From: Blastococcus saxobsidens DD2
GTDB taxonomy: Bacteria > Actinomycetota > Actinomycetes > Mycobacteriales > Geodermatophilaceae
Assembly (NCBI RefSeq): GCF_000284015.1
Contig: NC_016943.1
Location: forward strand, 3,389,541 to 3,453,540
Direction of reading: 5' to 3'
DNA: 64,000 nt
In this document: piece by piece, positions 9,814-17,121 of the stretch
How positions within the stretch are numbered: position 1 is the stretch's first letter
How the letters are laid out: each line of letters opens with the position of its first letter
The notes under the pieces: model-generated
The model's input: only the letters and a program-made list of their open reading frames with translations
Databases searched by the model: none
Told to the model about the DNA's origin: nothing
Translations under genes and position numbers: made by a program

Positions 9814-9847
9814 GGATCGCATCGGCGCCCACGTGGTATCAGGCCTG

Positions 9848-9875
9848 CATCCCAATTCGGTACCATCCTGGGATG
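9848..9875 (+). promoter_or_regulatory. Promoter and operator of the inserted MazEF-like pair
   Basis: A perfect 7-bp inverted repeat, CATCCCA (9848-9854) and TGGGATG (9869-9875), separated by 14 nt, overlaps the start codon at 9873. Inside it lies TACCAT (9861-9866), a -10-like hexamer ending 6 nt before the ATG, so the transcript would be leaderless. The arrangement fits autorepression by the ribbon-helix-helix antitoxin and gives the inserted pair its own promoter within the jet locus. Confidence 0.5.
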
Positions 9876-10109
9876 AGCAAGCAGATCGCCGTACGCCTGG
9901 CAGACGACCTCGTCGACTTCGTCGACACTCTCGTCGCGCACGGACGGGCGACCAGCCGCGCTGCGGTAGTGACTCGTGCACTCGAGCGTGAGCGGCGCAG
10001 GGAAGTGGCGGCGCGGGATGTCGAGATCCTCGCCGCCGATCCCGATGATCCTGACCTCGACGCCCTCGCCGACTTCGCCGCAACCGTCCGGATGGATGAC
10101 CTGGACTGA
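9873..10109 (+). CDS. Ribbon-helix-helix antitoxin (MazE-like) inside the Wadjet locus
   Basis: Protein of 78 residues beginning MSKQIAVRLADDLVDFVDTL, with an N-terminal beta strand and two helices of the ribbon-helix-helix DNA-binding fold (to about residue 45). An acidic C-terminal tail (ILAADPDDPDLDALADF) of the kind that wraps a MazF toxin follows. The stop overlaps the toxin ATG (ATGA). The start codon lies 6 nt after a TACCAT hexamer with no leader. It is the antitoxin and probable autorepressor of the pair and has no known role in Wadjet. Confidence 0.85.
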   Translation: MSKQIAVRLADDLVDFVDTLVAHGRATSRAAVVTRALERERRREVAARDVEILAADPDDPDLDALADFAATVRMDDLD

Positions 10110-10408
10110 TGCGGCCGATCCACGTCGCCCGCCTGGACAAGGGTCGTCCGGTGCTCGTGCTCACCCGGGAACTGGTCCGGCCGCACCTGTCCCGCGTGAG
10201 CGTGGCGCCGATCACGAACACGATCCGCGGTCTGTCGACGGAGGTGCCAGTCGGCGCGGCCAACGGGCTGAGCCACCCGAGCGTCGTGAGCTGCGACAAC
10301 GTGACCACAGTGCCGCGCACGGCGCTCGGCCGCCAGATCGGCTTCCTGCTGCCGGACCAGGAAGAAGCGCTGACCGAAGCGATCCATGCTGCCTTCGATC
10401 TCTACTGA
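10109..10408 (+). CDS. MazF/PemK-family toxin inside the Wadjet locus
   Basis: Protein of 99 residues with the MazF beta-barrel pattern: a short N-terminal strand (MRPIHVARLDKGRPVLVLT), RVSVAPITNTIRGLSTEVPVG and the conserved PSVVSCDNVTTVPRTALGRQIG block. MazF proteins are sequence-specific endoribonucleases that arrest translation when the antitoxin decays. Length and order (antitoxin first, 4-nt overlap) fit the family. The pair is oriented with jetA and jetB and could make loss of the defence locus harmful to the cell; that is inference. Confidence 0.88.
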   Translation: MRPIHVARLDKGRPVLVLTRELVRPHLSRVSVAPITNTIRGLSTEVPVGAANGLSHPSVVSCDNVTTVPRTALGRQIGFLLPDQEEALTEAIHAAFDLY

Positions 10409-10470
10409 TGCGAGGCGGCACTGCCCCTCGCGCACGCATATGTCGCCGTGTCGACACGCGGAGCTGCGTG

Positions 10471-10507
10471 CGGTTCTGTCGTACTCCCTCCATAGCATCG
10501 GCAGCGG
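10471..10507 (+). promoter_or_regulatory. Second copy of the jet promoter element, upstream of jetB
   Basis: The element begins CGGTTCTGTC, carries TAGCAT at 10493-10498 and ends CGGCAGCGG. It aligns without gaps to the element in front of jetA (28 of 37 positions by my count). The GTG of jetB is 37 nt after the hexamer. It would let jetBCD be transcribed independently of jetA and of the toxin-antitoxin insert. Confidence 0.55.
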
Positions 10508-10534
10508 TCCTCGACTTCAGCCCGGAGGTGGCAT

Positions 10535-11182
10535 GTGACCGCACCGCCCGTCCGATCCGAGCTCGACCTGCCGCTGGTCGCCACCTCGCTCATGAAGGGC
10601 GTGATCTACCGCGACACCCACGAGCAGGTCTGGCGCCACCTGCTGCCCCTGCAGAGCCGGCTGCGCGAGTACATGTCCACCATCGGCCTGGTCCCGGTCA
10701 TCGACGAGGCCGAGGGCTACGCCTTCCTCCGGCAGCGGGACGACGACGCAGAGGGCACCGACGGCGCCCGGGCGGGGTCCGCCGTTCCCCGGCTGGTCGC
10801 CCGCCGCTCGCTGTCGTTCCACGTCAGCCTGCTGCTCGCACTGCTGCGCCGCCGGCTGGCCGAGTTCGACGCCACGGACGCCGGCAGCCGGCTGGTCCTC
10901 ACCCGCGAGCAGATCGTCGCGATGCTCCGCGTGTTCCTCCCCAGCACCAGCAACGAGGCCCGCCTCGTCGACCAGGTCGACCAGTCCATCACCAAGGTCG
11001 TCGAGCTCGGCTTCCTGCGCCGGGTGCCGGGTTCGGACGGCGCGGTCGAGGTGCGCCGCATCCTCAAGGCCTTCGTCGACGCCCAGTGGCTGGCCGACTT
11101 CGACACCCGGCTGGCCGCCTACGCCGCCCAGCTCCGCCACCCCGATGCCGCCGCCGAGCCCGAGGAAGGGGCGCAACCGTGA
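10535..11182 (+). CDS. jetB: Wadjet subunit JetB (DUF4194)
   Basis: Protein of 215 residues matching DUF4194 in length and order. It is a small MukE/KITE-like winged-helix protein, e.g. the segments HVSLLLALLRRRLAEFD and LVLTREQIVAML, then VDQVDQSITKVVELGFLRRV. It binds the JetA kleisin and completes the SMC-type motor. The GTG start is preceded by CGGAGGTG (10522-10529). The stop overlaps the GTG of jetC (GTGA), so the two are coupled. It differs from the canonical operon only in lying 126 nt beyond the inserted toxin gene. Confidence 0.9.
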   Translation: MTAPPVRSELDLPLVATSLMKGVIYRDTHEQVWRHLLPLQSRLREYMSTIGLVPVIDEAEGYAFLRQRDDDAEGTDGARAGSAVPRLVARRSLSFHVSLLLALLRRRLAEFDATDAGSRLVLTREQIVAMLRVFLPSTSNEARLVDQVDQSITKVVELGFLRRVPGSDGAVEVRRILKAFVDAQWLADFDTRLAAYAAQLRHPDAAAEPEEGAQP

Positions 11183-14100
11183 CCACGCCCGTCCACCTCG
11201 CCACCGACGAGACTCCTCCACCCGAGGTGCCGTCCGGTTTCCGGCTCGACCGCCTCGAGGTGCTCAACTGGGGCACGTTCGACCAGAAGGTGTGGACCCT
11301 GCGGGCCGGCGGTGCCAACACCCTGCTCACCGGCGACATCGGCTCCGGCAAGTCCACCGTCGTCGACGCCGTCACCACCCTGCTGCTCCCGGCCCAGCGA
11401 ATCTCCTACAACAAGGCCGCCGGCGCCGACACCCGCGAGCGCAGTCTCCGGTCCTACGTGCAGGGGCACTGGCGCTCCGAGCGCAACGAGGCGACCGGCA
11501 CCACCCGGCACGTCGGCCTGCGGGCGGGCAGCACCTACTCGGTGCTGCTCGCCGTCTTCACCAACCCCGGCTACGACACCACCATCACCCTCGCGCAGGT
11601 GTTCTGGCTCAAGGACGGCGACGGCGGCCAGCCCGACCGCTTCTACGTGACCGCCGACCGCGACCTCACCATCGCGGCCGACTTCGCCGACTTCGGCACC
11701 GACGTCACCGCCCTCAAGCGTCGCCTGCGGGGCCAGACCGGGATCTCGGTGCAGAACGCATTTCCCGACTACGGCCGCGACTACCGCCGCCGGCTCGGCA
11801 TCGACTCCGAGCAGGCGCTGGAGCTGTTCCACCAGACGGTGTCGATGAAGGCGGTCAGCGACCTCAACGGTTTCGTCCGCAGCCACATGCTCGAACCCTT
11901 CGACGCCGCCGGCTGGATCGACCGACTCGTCGCCCACTTCGACGACCTCACCCGCGCCCACGAGTCCGTCGTCCGCGCCCGCACGCAACTGGACCAGCTG
12001 CGGCCGGTGCTCGCCGACGCCGACGCCCACGACCGGCTCGGCGCCGAGATCGCCGCGCTCGACGCTCAACGCGAGGCCCTGCCGGTGCACACCGCGCAGC
12101 TTCGGGCAGACCTGCTCGCCCGCCGGATCGAGTGCCTGCGCGAGTCGGTGGCCGAGGACGACCGGGAGCTCGCCCGGCTCACCGACGACCTGGGCCGGCA
12201 CCGGAGGCGAGAGCGGGAGCTGATCGTCGAGCGTGCCGGGCACGGCGGCGACCGGCTGGCCCGCATCGACGAACTGGTCGACGCGGAGGAACGCGCCCTC
12301 GACACCCGCCGGCAGAAGGCCGCCACCTTCGCCGACCTGCTCACCGCCGCCGGCCTCGACCCGGTCGCCGACGAGCACGGTTTCAGCGCCCGGCGGGTCG
12401 AGGTCCGAGTCGCGACCGCGGCCGCCGAGTCCGACGCCGCCGAGGCGCAGAACCGGCTCCGCGAGCTCGCCGTCGACGCGCGCGGCCTGCAGGACGAGTC
12501 GGACGACCTCCGCGCCGAGCTGGCCAGCCTGCGCCAGCGCACCAGCAGCCTTCCGCGGCAGAGTCTGGAACTGCGCCAGCGGCTGGTCACCGAGCTCGGC
12601 ATTCCCGCGGCGGCGCTGCCCTTCGCCGGCGAGCTGATCCAGGTCGGGGCGGCCTCCCGCGACTGGGAGGGTGCCGCCGAGCGCCTGCTGCGCGGGTTCG
12701 CCCTGTCGCTGCTCGTCCCTGGCGAGCACTACCCCGCGGTCTCGCGCTGGATCGACGCCCACGACCTGCGTACCCGGCTGGTCTACTACCGCGTCGCCGC
12801 GCGCGCCCCAACCCTGCCGGCACTGCCGTCCGCCGACTCGCTCGCCGCCAAGCTGGAGATCAAGGACTCCGCCGTGCGGCCGTGGCTGGAAGCGCAGCTG
12901 GCCCACCGCGCCGACCACGTGTGCGTCGACTCCATCGAGGCGTTCCAGCGCACCCCGAAGGCCCTCACCCGCGCCGGCCAGATCAAGGAATCCGGCGGCC
13001 GGCACGAGAAGAACGACGCCACCCGGATCGACGACCGCCGGTCGTACGTGCTCGGCTGGAGCAACGCGGAGAAGATCGAGGCACTGCTCAGCCAGGCCCA
13101 GCAGCTGCAGGAGCGGCTCAACCGGCTGGCCGACGACCGCGCCCGGTCCGAGGCCGCCTACCGGACCGCGGCCGTGCGGGGCCGCACGTTGAGCAAGCTG
13201 GACGTCTTCGACGACTGGGCCGAGCTCGACTGGCAGGCCGTCGTCCGGCGCATCGCCGATCTGACCGCGGAGCGCGAGCGGCTGCTGTCCGCGTCGGGCG
13301 AGCTGCAGCGCGTCGACCGGGAGCTCGACGGGGTGCGCTCCGCCATCTCCGAGGCGGACGACGCCTTGTCAGCGCGCCAGCAGCGACGCGGCGGGCACGG
13401 CAGCGAGCTGGCGGACGCCGAGCAGCGCGCCACCGCCGTCGCCGCCCGGCTCGAGGACGCCGGCAGCGTGCCGGCCGAGCATCTGGACGCCTTGGCCGGC
13501 CGCGCCGCGGCGCACCCCGCACCGACCACGGTGGAAGGCGTCGACGGTCTGGAGGAGGCGCTGCGCCGGCAGCTGACCGAGGACCGCGACCATCGGGCCA
13601 AGCGCCAGTCCGGCGTGGAGTCCCGGCTGGTCCGGGCGATGGGGAAGTTCATCAGCGACCATCCCGTCGAGACCAGCGAGATGGACGCCTCGGTGGCCGC
13701 GGCCGGCGAGTTCCGCGCGCTGCACGAGCGGCTGACCGGCGACGACCTGCCCCGCTTCGAAGCCACCTTCAAGCGGTACCTGAACGAGAACACCATCCGC
13801 GACATCGCCGGGTTCCTCGCCGAACTGAACAAGCGGTCCGAGCTGATCTCCCAGCGGGTCGCGACGATCAACGCCTCCCTCGTCGGCATCGACTACAACC
13901 CCGGCCGCTACATCCGGCTGGACACGCAACTCACCCCGCACCCCGAGATCAAGGACTTCAAGCGCGACCTGCGCGCCTGCACCGACGACGCCCTCGCGGA
14001 CGGCGACGACCAGTACTCCGAACAGCGCTTCCTGCAGGTACAGGCCATCGTCGAACGCCTCCGCGGCCGGCCGGGACACGGCGACGTCGACCGGAACTGG

Positions 14101-14562
14101 TCGCGTTTCGTCACCGACGTCCGCAACTGGTTCGTCTTCACCGCCTCCGAACGCTGGCGGGAGGACGACACCGAGTACGAGACCTACAGCGACTCCGGCG
14201 GCAAGTCCGGCGGGCAGAAGGAGAAGCTCGCCTACACCATCCTGGCCGCCTCGCTGGCCTACCAGTTCCGCCTCGACCCGGCCGCCGCCCGGTCGAAGAC
14301 CTTTCGCTTCGTCGTCATCGACGAGGCATTCGGCCGCGGCTCCGACGAGTCCACCCGGTTCGCCCTCACCCTGTTCACCCGGCTCGGCCTGCAACTGCTC
14401 ATCGTCACGCCGCTGCAGAAGATCCACGTCATCGAGCCGCACGTGGCCGCCGTCGGGTTCGTCGACAACCCGACCGGCAATTACTCCCGGATGCAGAGCA
14501 TGACCATCGAGGAGTACCGCGAGCAGCAGGCGCTGAGCCGGGCCGCCGGCGACGCGGGCTGA
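11179..14562 (+). CDS. jetC: Wadjet SMC-like ATPase JetC
   Basis: MukB/SbcC-like ATPase of 1127 residues. Walker A is GDIGSGKST at residues 52-60. Long coiled-coil arms (roughly 220-450 and 640-870) flank a hinge. The ABC signature region SGGKSGGQKEK is at 1006-1016, and Walker B with the catalytic glutamate is VVIDEAFGRG (Asp1048, Glu1049). JetC forms the dimeric DNA-extruding motor with JetA and JetB. It starts at GTG overlapping the jetB stop. All residues needed for ATP hydrolysis are present, so the motor looks intact. Confidence 0.95.
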   Translation: MTTPVHLATDETPPPEVPSGFRLDRLEVLNWGTFDQKVWTLRAGGANTLLTGDIGSGKSTVVDAVTTLLLPAQRISYNKAAGADTRERSLRSYVQGHWRSERNEATGTTRHVGLRAGSTYSVLLAVFTNPGYDTTITLAQVFWLKDGDGGQPDRFYVTADRDLTIAADFADFGTDVTALKRRLRGQTGISVQNAFPDYGRDYRRRLGIDSEQALELFHQTVSMKAVSDLNGFVRSHMLEPFDAAGWIDRLVAHFDDLTRAHESVVRARTQLDQLRPVLADADAHDRLGAEIAALDAQREALPVHTAQLRADLLARRIECLRESVAEDDRELARLTDDLGRHRRRERELIVERAGHGGDRLARIDELVDAEERALDTRRQKAATFADLLTAAGLDPVADEHGFSARRVEVRVATAAAESDAAEAQNRLRELAVDARGLQDESDDLRAELASLRQRTSSLPRQSLELRQRLVTELGIPAAALPFAGELIQVGAASRDWEGAAERLLRGFALSLLVPGEHYPAVSRWIDAHDLRTRLVYYRVAARAPTLPALPSADSLAAKLEIKDSAVRPWLEAQLAHRADHVCVDSIEAFQRTPKALTRAGQIKESGGRHEKNDATRIDDRRSYVLGWSNAEKIEALLSQAQQLQERLNRLADDRARSEAAYRTAAVRGRTLSKLDVFDDWAELDWQAVVRRIADLTAERERLLSASGELQRVDRELDGVRSAISEADDALSARQQRRGGHGSELADAEQRATAVAARLEDAGSVPAEHLDALAGRAAAHPAPTTVEGVDGLEEALRRQLTEDRDHRAKRQSGVESRLVRAMGKFISDHPVETSEMDASVAAAGEFRALHERLTGDDLPRFEATFKRYLNENTIRDIAGFLAELNKRSELISQRVATINASLVGIDYNPGRYIRLDTQLTPHPEIKDFKRDLRACTDDALADGDDQYSEQRFLQVQAIVERLRGRPGHGDVDRNWSRFVTDVRNWFVFTASERWREDDTEYETYSDSGGKSGGQKEKLAYTILAASLAYQFRLDPAAARSKTFRFVVIDEAFGRGSDESTRFALTLFTRLGLQLLIVTPLQKIHVIEPHVAAVGFVDNPTGNYSRMQSMTIEEYREQQALSRAAGDAG

Positions 14563-14563
14563 C

Positions 14564-15769
14564 ATGGCGGGCAGCGCGACACGGGGAACCTCCGGGCCGG
14601 GCCGCAGGCGCAGCGAGTGGACGACGTGGTCAGACGTTCGCGACCAGCTGCGGCGTCGCTGGGACCGTGGCGACTCTCTCAGCGCTCACGCCGCCGGCCT
14701 GCCGTTCGAGCCGTTGGACCTGCCGATCCGCGGGCCCGGGCCCCGTGACATCGGCGACCGGTTCGACGACGTCCGGGCCTGGCGCACGGGCTGGACGGCG
14801 GCGCCCCGCGGCGCCCGGGTCGTGGAGGCGTCGATCGGGGGGCGGTTGATCGGGGTCAACCGGCTGCCGTCCCGCGTGGCCATCGACAGCTGGGACGAGC
14901 TGATCTCCGTCCTCGGCGTCTGGCGCGATGTCGATACCTTCGACGCCCGGCTGGCATCCGCGCGCGACCTGGCGCCTGCGCTGGTCGAGTGGATGACCCG
15001 CTCCCCGATGCGGGTGCTCGCCGCGGGTGAGGACTGGGACCGGCTGGTCACCACGGTGCTCTGGATCGACCAGCAGGCCCGCCCGGGCAGCTACCTGCGG
15101 GAGATCGACGTGCCCGGAGTCGACACCAAGTTCGTGGAGACCCACCGCGGCCTGCTCGCCGACCTGCTGGAATCGCAGCTGGCGCCGGCGCGGATCGACG
15201 CCACCCGCCCCCGGTCGGACTTCGCCGGCCGGTTCGGTTTCCGGAGCAAGCCCGACCATCTCCGCCTCCGGCTGCCGCCGGAGCACGCCGGGCCGTTCAG
15301 CGAGATCGCCGTCCGCGTCGAGGAGCTGGCGCACGCGCCCGTCGGCGCCGACACCGTGATCGTCGTGGAGAACGAGATCACCTACCTGGCGCTGCCACCC
15401 CGGCCCCGCACCGCTGTGCTCTTGGGTGGGGGCTACGCAGCCCGCCGGCTCACCCCGCTGACCTGGCTGGCCGATGTCGACCTCCGGTACTGGGGGGACA
15501 TCGACACCCACGGCCTCGCCATCCTCGACCGGCTGCGCGCGGCCTTTCCGCATACCCGGTCGATACTGATGGACCAGGCGACGCTGCTGGCGCACCGGAC
15601 CCAGTGGGTGCAGGAGCCCAGTCCCACCGCCGAACGACTGGACCGGCTCACCCCGGAGGAGAGCGCGCTGTACGCCGCCCTGGTCACCGATGCCTTCGGC
15701 CCCTCCGTCCGGCTGGAACAGGAGCGGGTGCGGATGTCCCTCGCCGAACGGGCCCTTCGCGTCGACTGA
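14564..15769 (+). CDS. jetD: Wadjet nuclease JetD (DUF3322-DUF2220, Toprim-like)
   Basis: Protein of 401 residues. The N-terminal ~190 residues match DUF3322 and the rest DUF2220, the Toprim-type nuclease half. Visible metal-binding elements are VVENEITYLAL (Glu269, Glu271), a glycine-rich GGGYAARRL, and YWGDIDTHG with Asp312 and Asp314. JetD cuts circular DNA after the JetABC motor has extruded it. The ATG lies one base beyond the jetC stop. With both acidic pairs present, the nuclease appears functional and the system complete. Confidence 0.93.
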   Translation: MAGSATRGTSGPGRRRSEWTTWSDVRDQLRRRWDRGDSLSAHAAGLPFEPLDLPIRGPGPRDIGDRFDDVRAWRTGWTAAPRGARVVEASIGGRLIGVNRLPSRVAIDSWDELISVLGVWRDVDTFDARLASARDLAPALVEWMTRSPMRVLAAGEDWDRLVTTVLWIDQQARPGSYLREIDVPGVDTKFVETHRGLLADLLESQLAPARIDATRPRSDFAGRFGFRSKPDHLRLRLPPEHAGPFSEIAVRVEELAHAPVGADTVIVVENEITYLALPPRPRTAVLLGGGYAARRLTPLTWLADVDLRYWGDIDTHGLAILDRLRAAFPHTRSILMDQATLLAHRTQWVQEPSPTAERLDRLTPEESALYAALVTDAFGPSVRLEQERVRMSLAERALRVD

Positions 15770-15806
15770 TGTCACCCCACGCCTCAAAAATGTGTATGGT
15801 ATGCGC

Positions 15807-16058
15807 ATGTCTCGCGTCAACATCACGGTTCCGGACAACCTGATCGAGCAGGCGCGTGAAGCGGGCCTGAACGTGTCGAAACTTGCCGCTGCCGCTCTTG
15901 CCGAAGAACTCGATCGTCGGGCCAAGATCGCCGCGCTCGACGCCTACCTGCTGGAACTCGACGAGGAACTCGGCCCGATCTCGGCCGCCGAGGTCGAGGC
16001 TGCGCAGACCTGGGCGGCCGGGTTGCCGACGACAGCGCGCGCCGGCCGGCCAGCGTGA
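15807..16058 (+). CDS. CcdA/VapB-like antitoxin
   Basis: Protein of 83 residues starting MSRVNITVPDNLIEQAREAGLN, a ribbon-helix-helix DNA-binding domain of the CcdA/VapB type. A helical acidic tail (LELDEELGPISAAEVEAAQTW) then binds the toxin. TATGGT (15795-15800) lies exactly 6 nt before the ATG, suggesting a leaderless transcript; an in-frame ATG at 15801 is the alternative start. The stop overlaps the toxin GTG (GTGA). It starts only 37 nt after jetD. Confidence 0.82.
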   Translation: MSRVNITVPDNLIEQAREAGLNVSKLAAAALAEELDRRAKIAALDAYLLELDEELGPISAAEVEAAQTWAAGLPTTARAGRPA

Positions 16059-16441
16059 CCCTGGTCCTCGATTCAGGCGGCGTGACCGGGCTGGCCGGCC
16101 AGCGGGCCCGGCTCCGCGAACTGCAACGGCGCGGCCTGTGGCCGGCCGAGGTTCCCGCGGTCGTGCTCACCGAGGCGCTCACCGGTGACCATCGGCGCGA
16201 CTTCCAGCTGAACCGCCTGCTGCGGGCCTGCCAGGTCCGTCCCGTTCCCGAGCTGCAGGCCCGGGAGGCCGCTGTCTTGCGCACCCGCACCGAACGCGCG
16301 GGGGAGATCTCCGCCGTCGACGCCGTGGTGGCCGCCTCGGCGAGCACCCGACCCGGCAGTGTCGTCCTGACCAGCGACCCCGGCGACCTTCGCGCCCTGG
16401 CAGAACACGCCGTCCACCGGTTCACCGTCGTCCCCGTGTAA
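16055..16441 (+). CDS. PIN-domain toxin (VapC-like)
   Basis: Protein of 128 residues with the four acidic positions of a PIN nuclease: Asp6 in LVLDSGGV, Glu40 in VVLTEALTG, Asp89 in ISAVDAVVAA and Asp108 in VLTSDPGDL. VapC-type PIN proteins are Mg-dependent RNases, often cutting tRNA or rRNA. It is coupled to the preceding antitoxin by a 4-nt overlap. It ends in TAA, one of the rare non-TGA stops here, and converges on the next toxin gene. Confidence 0.85.
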   Translation: MTLVLDSGGVTGLAGQRARLRELQRRGLWPAEVPAVVLTEALTGDHRRDFQLNRLLRACQVRPVPELQAREAAVLRTRTERAGEISAVDAVVAASASTRPGSVVLTSDPGDLRALAEHAVHRFTVVPV

Positions 16442-16525
16442 CTGGATCAGGCGAACAGCGGCGCATCGAGCGCGGCCGATGGCGATCCGCCGCAACCGCA
16501 ACACCTGGACGTCTCGCGCCGCCCG

Positions 16526-16873
16526 TCAGAGCGCCAGGTGCAGGCGCAGGGCGTCGTCGAGCACCAGCATGTGCTCCTCCGGCACCCGGCCCAGCACCGG
16601 ACCGACCCGCTCGACCGCAACCGCCCGCACCTGCTCGGCCTGAGCCTTCGACTCGACGCGGAGCCCGCTGACTGTGGAAGGCAGAAACGTCTGGAAGGGG
16701 AAGACCCGCTGGACGTTGCTGCTCAGCGGGACCACGGTGACTACTCCGCGCCCCAGTCGTGCGGCGGTCGCGTTCGCCTGGTCGTTGCTGACCACGACGG
16801 CCGGCCGGCGCTTGTTGGCTTCACTGCCGCGCACCAGCTCGAGGTCGATCAAGCGCACTTCACCGCGACGCAT
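16526..16873 (-). CDS. MazF/PemK-family toxin, second copy
   Basis: Protein of 115 residues with a classic MazF N-terminus (MRRGEVRLIDLELVRGSEAN, then KRRPAVVVSN) and the middle strand GVVTVVPLSSNVQRVFPFQ. It ends with a helix (RVPEEHMLVLDDALRLHL). It is closer to the canonical MazF family than the copy inside the jet locus, so the two pairs are not a recent duplication. Its start overlaps the antitoxin stop by 14 nt. Expected activity is sequence-specific mRNA cleavage. Confidence 0.92.
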   Translation of the reverse strand: MRRGEVRLIDLELVRGSEANKRRPAVVVSNDQANATAARLGRGVVTVVPLSSNVQRVFPFQTFLPSTVSGLRVESKAQAEQVRAVAVERVGPVLGRVPEEHMLVLDDALRLHLAL

Positions 16874-17090
16874 CGACTATCCCGTCGGCCGTTGCCGGTT
16901 CCCAGACCGCCTGCTCCCCAGAGGCCGCCCATTCGTCCCAGGCCGCGCTGTAGTCGGCCTCCAGGTCGGGCTGAGGCAGCAGGTGGAGCGCGCGCCTGAT
17001 CACCGCCGAGCGCGTCGTCAGACCCGACCGGCGGAGGTAGTCGTCCAGGAGCGCGACATCGTCATCGGTCAGGCTGACGCTGAGTTTCAT
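16860..17090 (-). CDS. MazE-like ribbon-helix-helix antitoxin, second copy
   Basis: Protein of 76 residues: MKLSVSLTDDDVALLDDYLRR, then TTRSAVIRRAL form a ribbon-helix-helix DNA-binding domain. A tail rich in Trp and acidic residues (ADYSAAWDEWAASGEQ) is the usual toxin-binding segment. The first of two overlapping genes, it is preceded by a perfect 16-bp palindrome and by TAGCAT exactly 6 nt before the ATG. Confidence 0.9.
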   Translation of the reverse strand: MKLSVSLTDDDVALLDDYLRRSGLTTRSAVIRRALHLLPQPDLEADYSAAWDEWAASGEQAVWEPATADGIVDASR

Positions 17091-17113
17091 CCCGCGATGC
17101 TACCGCGGTAGCA
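17091..17113 (-). promoter_or_regulatory. Palindromic operator and -10 of the second MazEF-like pair
   Basis: TGCTACCGCGGTAGCA (17098-17113) is a perfect 16-bp palindrome just upstream of the antitoxin start. On the minus strand its end forms TAGCAT (17102-17097), followed by 6 nt and the ATG at 17090. A dimeric antitoxin bound here would block its own promoter. The whole element sits in the 31 nt between the antitoxin and the SNF2 helicase stop. Confidence 0.55.
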
Positions 17114-17121
17114 CCCGAGGA

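Noticed and set aside
16442..16525. Terminator between the convergent VapC-like and MazF-like genes
   Set aside because: No stem of convincing length or T-tract was found in the gap.
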